In this document: positions 57,298-64,000 of the stretch, piece after piece
How positions within the stretch are numbered: the stretch's first letter is position 1
How the letters are laid out: the number at the start of each line of letters is the position of its first letter
NCBI RefSeq assembly: GCF_029168945.1
Contig: NC_083602.1
Span: 64,934,600-64,998,599 of the forward strand
Reading direction: 5' to 3'
From: Cannabis sativa
Lineage: Eukaryota; Streptophyta; Magnoliopsida; Rosales; Cannabaceae
Length of the DNA stretch: 64,000 nt
Notes under the pieces: model-generated
Seen by the model: only the letters and a program-made list of their open reading frames with translations
Databases searched by the model: none
Told to the model about the DNA's origin: nothing
Made by a program: the position numbers and the translations under genes

Positions 57298-59371
57298 TGT
57301 AATGACCGCTCTAGTAATGTGGATTAGAAAAGGCAATTAGCACTAATTTTTATTATTTTATTATTATTTGTGAATTAATTTATTTGTGGACCCCAATATT
57401 TAGAAATAAATATTAGAGTTATAATTTCTCAATTTCGGAGATTTTATTAAACTCTAGGGGTATTATCTAGTTTATATGTGTGATATGTTATTTTTGTAAT
57501 TTTTGCTCGGCGACAACGGAAAATGCGATGGATGGCTAGATTGATCACATGAGTAAGTTTAGAACCCTATTTCATAGTGGGGAATATTTTAGAGAAAATA
57601 AATTATCGGGGTTGAGCGGGGTTATGGAATTTGACCATTTTACCCCTAGTTTTGAGAAATACCTATGTTATAACTTGGAGGGCATTTAAGTCATTTCTTT
57701 TAGTTAAAGATAGGTGGCTGCCCTAGGTTGTGACACTTGGCTAGTTTAATTTCAGCAAAGGAACTAATTTCCCAAGCCTTAAGCAATTAAGAAAAATCAA
57801 AGGAAATAGAAAGTTCTCTCTTTCCTTCCCTCTCTCTCTTCGAACCCAGCCAAGAACAAGAGGGTTTGCTGCTGAATTTGGTAGTTTCAGCAAGGGATTC
57901 AAGAGAAGTCAAGACAAGGTAAGCCCTAGCTTCTTTTCCCCCTTAGTTCTTGAAGTTTTATTTGGTTTCAATATGTGATTTGAATATTGGTGGCTGTTAG
58001 AGTTAGGTTAAGTTGTAGTTCGAATTTTAAGCTTAATTTGAGTTGATTTTAGGTCCTAGCAACTGGTATTGATGGTTGGATTAGGTTTTGTGCAAGTTTA
58101 AGCTTTGGGTTCAAATCTTTGATCTTTAATGGCATAAATTGAATTATTGGTTTGTTCTGTGATTTGTTGGTTGGAAATGGATGTTTATGCATTGTATAGG
58201 TATACTGGAGAGTTTGGTAAAGTTTGGGATTGAATTGAATCAAGGGGGATGATTTTTGGTTCCCAGCAGTAGAACCGGAATTCCGGTTCGGGTGGTTCGT
58301 ACCAACCTGGTCGACCGGTTGGTGACCTGTATCCGGGATGCGGTTGGGAACCGGTCTACCTGTTGGGGGATTTTCCAGAACCCTAGTTTTGGCCAATTTT
58401 GGGATATTTAGGGTATTGTTTTGAGGTTTATCGATAGGGAAACTTTTAGTTTCAAGTTTAAGTCCCGGAAAGTGATTTAGTGAGTCACTCATCTGCATTA
58501 TAATTATTGTGATTAGGGCATCCATCTAGCACGAGATTTCCGTTCGTGCCTGGCCAGCACATTTGAATTCGGAAATCAGGTAAGAACTGTGTATAATGTG
58601 TGATATGAATATTCGAATGTATGTATGTGTTAATATATATGCATGCTTATTTGTTGTGATTCATACACTACCAACACTTGTACGGTTGCGTTACAGAGTG
58701 CATTGGTAAGGTGTATGATGTTTATAAGTACATCATGGTGTTACCAGCACTTGTACGGAAAAGTACAAGGTGTCTGTGGTACAACACTTAACGGTACTCA
58801 AGGTGCGATCCATACCCTACCTACACTAGTGTACGATGGTATACTGAGTGCATGTGGTACATGGTACATGGTCGTATCCTAGTTAGAACGTTCATACTCA
58901 TCTGTTAAGCTCTGTAAATAGGTGTATGGGCGCCTATTTACAGGTCAGAAATTATATGATGTGTTATATGCATTTCTTACTGAGTCTGTTGACTCACAGT
59001 TTCTACTTCTATGTGTAGGTAAAGGAAAGGCTATGACTGAACAGGAGTGAACCCGAGCTCAGATGGGATTGTACATGTCAAGCAGCGCGACCTGGAGTGT
59101 TCGGTCTCGGGACATCTGGGAATTGTATTTTGAAAGTCGCTGTGCGACCTGAAAATTATGTATTTTGAAATGTAAAGTTTAAAAAGTAAATTTTACGAAG
59201 TTTGAAATCGGGATCCCGGGATTTGTAAATATTATATTATATTACAAAGTTTATTAATTAATATAAAAGTTTTAAATTGACACGTTTTTTAAGAAAACTC
59301 TTCGATTAGCGAAGATTGCACTGTAATTGAAAAAAAAACACTGTAGCGTGCCTTAGCATTAGGGCGTTACA
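57298..59371 (+). repeat. 5' LTR of Gyp-C
   Basis: Begins TGTAATGACCGC and ends GGGCGTTACA (2074 bases). A CT-rich run at 57809-57845 precedes the likely transcribed part. Confidence 0.94.
58660..58870 (+). repeat. Palindrome-rich cluster in the Gyp-C LTR
   Basis: Contains a 7-bp hairpin (CTTGTAC at 58750, GTACAAG at 58763), an ATGATG/CATCAT pair (58715, 58731) and ACACTAGTGT (58823-58832). It lies 500-700 bases from the LTR end, as in Gyp-A and Gyp-B. Confidence 0.75.
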
Positions 59372-59375
59372 ATTT

Positions 59376-59388
59376 TGGTATCAGAGCC
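59376..59388 (+). other. Primer-binding site of Gyp-C
   Basis: TGGTATCAGAGCC, complementary to plant initiator tRNA-Met, four bases after the LTR. Confidence 0.9.
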
Positions 59389-59644
59389 GCCAGGTTTGTC
59401 TACCGAAGCTTGCTATGACATGTACAATCTTCATCAGAGAAAGCTCGGTTCACGGTTCAGTAAGCCCGTACTTGTTTGGTATTTTAAATAATTGTGAATG
59501 TGAGAGCATGTTAGGAAGCATATTAGATTTTAATTAATTATTTTAAAGTGCGTTGCCTTAGAATCCATAAGTGCGGTGGAAAGTTTGTAATGGAATCGTT
59601 GCCTGACCAGACTGACTTACTAATTGGCAGGTTTGTCCTATAGT

Positions 59645-60457
59645 ATGGACACCTGGTGCAATATGGGGAGTCTGGATAGTGTGGTCAGGGCTAGTAACGG
59701 TTGGAGAGAATGGAGTTTGAGTTCTCCCCGCAACCAAGGTGAAAGCCTTTGGATGGCTTCTGATGGGAGTGATGGTCGTTCGTCACAGGCTCCGTGGGGG
59801 TTGGAGCAAAGATTCGCAGAAATGGAAGCTATGATTCAACGACACGATGAGGAGATTCAGAGGTTGAAACAACAAAGGTTTCCTGTACTATCTTTACCTC
59901 ATATGCCAAGCATTCTCAATTCGGTATTACCAGCAGAGCATAGTATGGCTGATAATCAAGTGGGATCATTGCATGAGAAAATTTGGATAAATGAACCTAC
60001 AGTCCTTCTGGGAGATTCAGATATGAAGAATGCTCTCTGGACTGGGAGCCCTAGAGAATGTATTTTAAGACCTCAAGAGATTATGCCACGAAATTGGGAT
60101 ACCGCTTGCCATATTTCTAGTTACGGCAGAGGTGGTTGGGGCTCCATGGTTGAGCAGAAGAGTAAACCTACGTCGTCAGTGGTGGGTTTAAAACGGAACA
60201 AGCGGTTCCGAGGAAATCAAGGCAAGGGTGTACGCAAGGATTATTCTTACCCTGAGTGCCCGCGATGCAAGAAACATCATCCCGGAAAGTGCAACCGAAA
60301 AGCATGCTTCCTGTGTGGCATGGTTGGGCACTTTAAGAGAAATTGCCCTCAGGCAAAGAAAGATAAGCAGAAGTTGGAAGTAAAACCTGTACTTGCTCAG
60401 ACATTTGTTATTACTCAGGTTGATGTTGCATCCAGTCCTTCTATGGTGAAAGGTTAG
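59645..60457 (+). pseudogene. Gyp-C gag without a capsid region
   Basis: The first ATG in the frame is at 59645. A coiled coil (EAMIQRHDEEIQRLKQQ) like that of Gyp-A is followed by about 85 residues with no capsid motifs, then GRGGWGSMVEQKSKPTSS and two zinc-binding clusters (CPRCKKHHPGKC and CFLCGMVGHFKRNC, about 60259-60351). The WLTMITKIL and WW blocks of Gyp-A are missing. A TAG at 60455-60457, at a Gln codon judged from Gyp-A, ends it before the protease. Confidence 0.85.
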
Positions 60458-62260
60458 CTTCTTATCAGCAACTCCCATTCTAATGTATTATTTGACTTTG
60501 GGGCTATATACTCGTATGTAGTATCGAGAGTATTTAATCTTTTGGATAGACTTTATGATTTTCTTGTAAGAGGGTTTGGAACCCTAATGCCTAGCGGGAA
60601 ATTGGTTATCTCTAATAGGCGCTTTAGGTCTATGCCAATTAGGATTGAAGATAGGGAATTGAGTATTGACCTTATAGAATTGAAATTAACGGAGTTTGTT
60701 ATTATACTGGGAATGGATTTCTTATCCAAGTTTTCGACCAGTATAGATTGTAGGCGTAAAATGGTGACTTTTCAACCGGAAGGTGAAGATCCATTTGTTT
60801 ATGTTGGGTCAGTTCAGGGGTCTCGAATCCCAGTTATTTCTGTGTTGAGAACTAGGGATTTACTATGCAATGGTTGTGTAGGATTTCTAGCGGTAGTTTT
60901 TGACTCCAGCAGACCTGAAACATTTGGGCCTGAGGTAGTCCGGGTGGTGAAAGATTTTCTTGATGTGTTTCCTGAGGAGTTGCCGGGATTGCCGCCACAG
61001 CGAGAGATTGACTTTGTAATTGATTTGGCACCTGGAGTCGAACCTGTTTCTAAAGCTCCATATAGGATGGCTCCAGCAGAACTCAAGGAGCTTAAGTTAC
61101 AACATCAGGGGATGCTTAATATTGGGTTTATTCGACCCAGTGTGTCGCCCTGGGGAGCTCCGGTTCTTTTTGTGAAAAAGGAAGATGGTTCCCTCAGAAT
61201 GTGTATTGATTATCGGGAACTAAACAAGCTGACGATTAAGAATAAGTACCCGTTGCCCAGGATCGATGATCTGTTCGATCAGCTTCAGGGAAAGACAGTG
61301 TTTTCAAAGATTGATTCACGGTCGGGTTATCATCAACTCAGAATTCGGGAGGAGGACATACCGAAAACTGCTTTTAGAACCAGATATGGGCACTATGAGT
61401 TTCTGGTAATGTCATTCGGATTGACTAATGCTCCTGCGGCCTTTATGGATCTCATGAATAGGGTGTTCAAGGATTTCCTCGATAACTGCGTTATAGTGTT
61501 TATCGATGACCTTCTTGTATACTCTCAGTCAGAAGAGGAGCACGAGCATCATCTTCGAATGGTGTTACAGCGACTTAGGGATCACAAGTTGTATGCCAAG
61601 TTCAGAAAGTGTGAATTCTGGTTGTCCGAAGTGTCCTTTCTGGGTCATATTGTTGGGAAGAATGGAATTATGGTTGACCCAAACAAGATAGAATCAGTGA
61701 AGAATTGGCCGAGGCCCAAGTCTGTGACAGAAATTCGAAGTTTTCTCGGGTTAGCAGGGTATTATCGACATTTCGTCGAAGGATTTTCTAAACTTTCTAT
61801 GCCCCTAACCGAATTGACCAAGAAAAATCAGAGATTTGTGTGGTCAGATAAGTGTGAGTCAAGCTTTTAGGAGTTGAAGCAGCGTTTGATAACAGCTCCG
61901 GTGTTAGCTTTGCCATCAGATCAAGAGAAATTTGTTGTTTATTGTGATGCATCCAGACAGGGTCTGGGATGTGTTCTGATGCAAGCTGACAGAGTCATAG
62001 CTTATGCCTCTCGTCAACTGAAGGATTATGAGCAGCGTTACCCAACTCATGATTTGGAACTCGCTGCTGTGGTTTTTGCTTTAAAGATTTGGCGACATTA
62101 TCTTTACGGTGAAAGTGTGAGATTTATACTGATCATAAAAGTCTTAAATACTTTTTCACCCAGAAAGATTTGAATATGAGGCAGAGAAGGTGGTTGGAGT
62201 TAGTTAAAGATTACGATTGCGAAATACTGTATCACCCCGGGAAAGCCAATGTGGTGGCCG
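60458..62260 (+). pseudogene. Gyp-C protease, RT and RNase H
   Basis: The protease site reads FDFGAIYSY, so the Ser of the usual D-S-G is Phe. RT is well kept, with [40 protein letters not shown] and [10 protein letters not shown] (about 61500). RNase H has [21 protein letters not shown] at 61868-61870 (Gln codon) and a 1-base deletion near 62115 break it. Confidence 0.9.
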
Positions 62261-63858
62261 ATGCTCTAAGCAAAAAAGGTCCCGGTCAAGTGTGTACTAC
62301 GATTATGATAGCTCCTCAACTAGCCTCGGAAATGGTTAGTGCAGGAATTGAGTTCGTGGTTGGGAAATTACACAATTTAACCCTCCAATCTGATCTGTTG
62401 GAGAGAATCAGAAAGGCACAACTAGAAGATCCCGAGCTAGTTAAAGTTCGAGATGAAGTGGTGGCTGGTCGGCCTAGAGGTTTTTCAGTCTCGAGCAGTG
62501 GAATGTTGTTATATAAAGCTCGAGTTTGTGTTCCTAGTGTTGATAAGCTTAAGAAAGAGATACTTGATGAAGCTCACACCACGCCTTATTCGTTGCATCC
62601 GGGAACCACCAAGATGTATCAGGATTTGAAACCCTACTTCTGGTGGTATGGGATGAAAAGAGATGTGGTGGACTATGTGTCCAAGTGTCTAACCTGCCAG
62701 CAGATTAAGGCTGAACATCAGAGACCGGCAGGGTTATTGCAACCTTTAATCCTTCCAGAATGGAAGTGGGAGGACATCGCAATGGACTTTGTAACTGGTT
62801 TGCCTAGAACTACAGGGATGTATGATTCTGTATGGGTCATTGTGGATAGATTTACAAAAATCAGCTCACTTTCTACCAGTGACAGCTACATATTCAGTGG
62901 ATTAGTATGCTGAGTTGTATGTAAGGGGATCATTCGTCTCCATAGAGCCCCTAAATCTATTGTCTCAGATAGGGATCCAAAGTTCATATCAAAGTTTTGG
63001 GTGAGTCTTCAGAAGGCTATGGGTACCAAGTTAAAGTTTAGTACAGCCTTTCACCCTCAGACTGATGGTCAGTAAGAAAGAACTATCTAGATTTTGGAAG
63101 ACCTACTGCGAGCCTGTGTCATGGACTTTGAGGGTTCATGGAGTAAGTACTTGCCTTTAATTAAATTCTCCTACAACAACAGCTACCAAAGTACAATAGG
63201 GATGGCCCCCTATGAGATGTTATATGGTAGGAAATGTCGTTCTCCTATTCATTGGGACGAGACAGGAGAAAGGAAGTACCTAGGTCCAGAGTTGGTGCAA
63301 AAGACCAATGAAGCTATTGATAAGATCAAGGCTCGGATGCTTGCTTCTCAAAGCAGGCAGAAAAGTTATGCTGATCCGAAGCGCAGAGATGTCACATTTC
63401 AGGCAGGGGAACATGTTTTCCTGCGGGTTTCACCCATGAAGGGTATTAGGTCCTTCGGGAAGAAGGGTAAGTTAAGCCCTAGGTTCATTGGGCCATTTCA
63501 GATACTCGAGAAGGTCGGGCAGGTAGCGTATCGGCTAGCCTTACCACCAGCATTATCAGCTATTCATGACGTATTTCACATTTCTATGTTAAGGAAATAC
63601 GTGTCAGACCCGACTCATGTCTTGAGTTATGAAGCCCTTGAACTACAACCAGACTTATCCTATGAAGAGCAACCTATTCAGATTTTGGATAGGAAAGAAA
63701 AAGTTCTTCGCAACAAGACTATTGCACTGGTTAAGGTGCTCTGGAGGAACAGTAAGGTGGAAGAAGCCACCTGGGAATTGGAGTCAGATATGAGGACTCA
63801 ACATCCAGAGCTATTCAGGTTGGATTTCGGGGACGAAATCCTATTAATGGGGGGATAA
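62261..63858 (+). pseudogene. Gyp-C integrase and chromodomain
   Basis: The zinc-binding region ([12 protein letters not shown]), core and chromodomain tail (KVEEATWELESDM) are present. Damage: one extra A in the run near 62857, a TAG at 62903-62905, a 1-base loss near 62925, a TAA at 63073-63075 and a TAG at 63088-63090. The final stop is at 63856-63858, inside the polypurine tract (AATGGGGGGATAA). Confidence 0.9.
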
Positions 63859-63859
63859 T

Positions 63860-64000
63860 TGTAATGACCGCTCTAGTAATGTGGATTAGAAAAGGCAATT
63901 AGCACTAATTTTTATTATTTTATTATTATTTGTGAATTAATTTATTTGTGGACCCCAATATTTAGAAATAAATATTAGAGTTATAATTTCTCAATTCCGG
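63860..64000 (+). repeat. 3' LTR of Gyp-C (first 141 bases)
   Basis: Identical to 57298-57438 except one base near the window end. Continues past the window. Confidence 0.93.

Larger units (their letters stand above)
57298..64000 (+). mobile_element. Gyp-C: Ty3 chromovirus, right end cut
   Basis: 5' LTR 57298-59371, initiator tRNA-Met primer site, gag-pol to 63858, polypurine tract, and the first 141 bases of the 3' LTR. Those 141 bases differ from the 5' LTR at one position. The coding region is nevertheless badly damaged and gag lacks its capsid region. The proteins are close to Gyp-A. It sits in the copia LTR at 55783. Confidence 0.94.

Overview
This is nuclear DNA of a flowering plant, almost certainly a dicot. 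It is AT-rich and made mostly of nested LTR retrotransposons, LINE tails and old fragments, with one recognisable host gene. The species cannot be read from the sequence. Large Ty3 chromovirus, Tat and Athila families plus Ty1/copia elements fit many eudicots, and a Rosales member is a guess only.

Layout. 1-7869: chromovirus Gyp-A on the minus strand, cut by the window edge, with a decayed gag-pol. 8281-8457: a short LTR-head fragment. 8458-30720: the 3' LTR and a stub of a second chromovirus (Gyp-B, minus), split by later insertions. These are a copia solo LTR (9511-11407) and a minus-strand Athila derivative (11720-29681). The Athila is itself interrupted in its protease gene by a minus-strand copia element that has gag but no intact pol (14825-24929), and in its 5' LTR by a solo LTR (27135-28451). 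Target-site duplications (TSDs) support each step: ATAAA, ACCAC/ACCAT, CCTTC and GTAGA. 30722-33600: two LINE tails with RNase H-like reading frames. 34894-46912: a young, complete Tat-type Ty3 element (TSD CTACG; LTRs differ at 4 of 780 positions). 46918-52730: low-copy DNA holding the only convincing host gene, a single-exon membrane-anchored protein (50273-51202, minus). 52749-53265: a LINE tail with an 18-bp TSD. 53351-53669: a probable Mutator-like fragment. 53833-55782: the 3' end of a SIRE-like copia element. 55783-57297: a partial copia LTR, cut by chromovirus Gyp-C (57298 to the right edge, plus strand).

The most unusual content is inside the Tat element. Between integrase and the 3' LTR lies a gene on the opposite strand with its own TATA box, a 5'-UTR intron and two small GT-AG introns. 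Splicing these joins three exons exactly in frame into about 985 codons, broken by two TAG stops. The N-terminal half resembles the plant family called 'putative gypsy-type transposase', and the C-terminus is a charged coiled coil. The same copy has lost nearly all of its second (archaeal-type) RNase H domain.

The other theme is non-autonomous elements. The copia element keeps an intact 288-residue gag in a 6.3-kb interior without usable pol. The Athila has only gag and protease. Gyp-C has a gag without a capsid region and many stops, although its visible LTR sequences are nearly identical. These copies probably moved using enzymes supplied by relatives.
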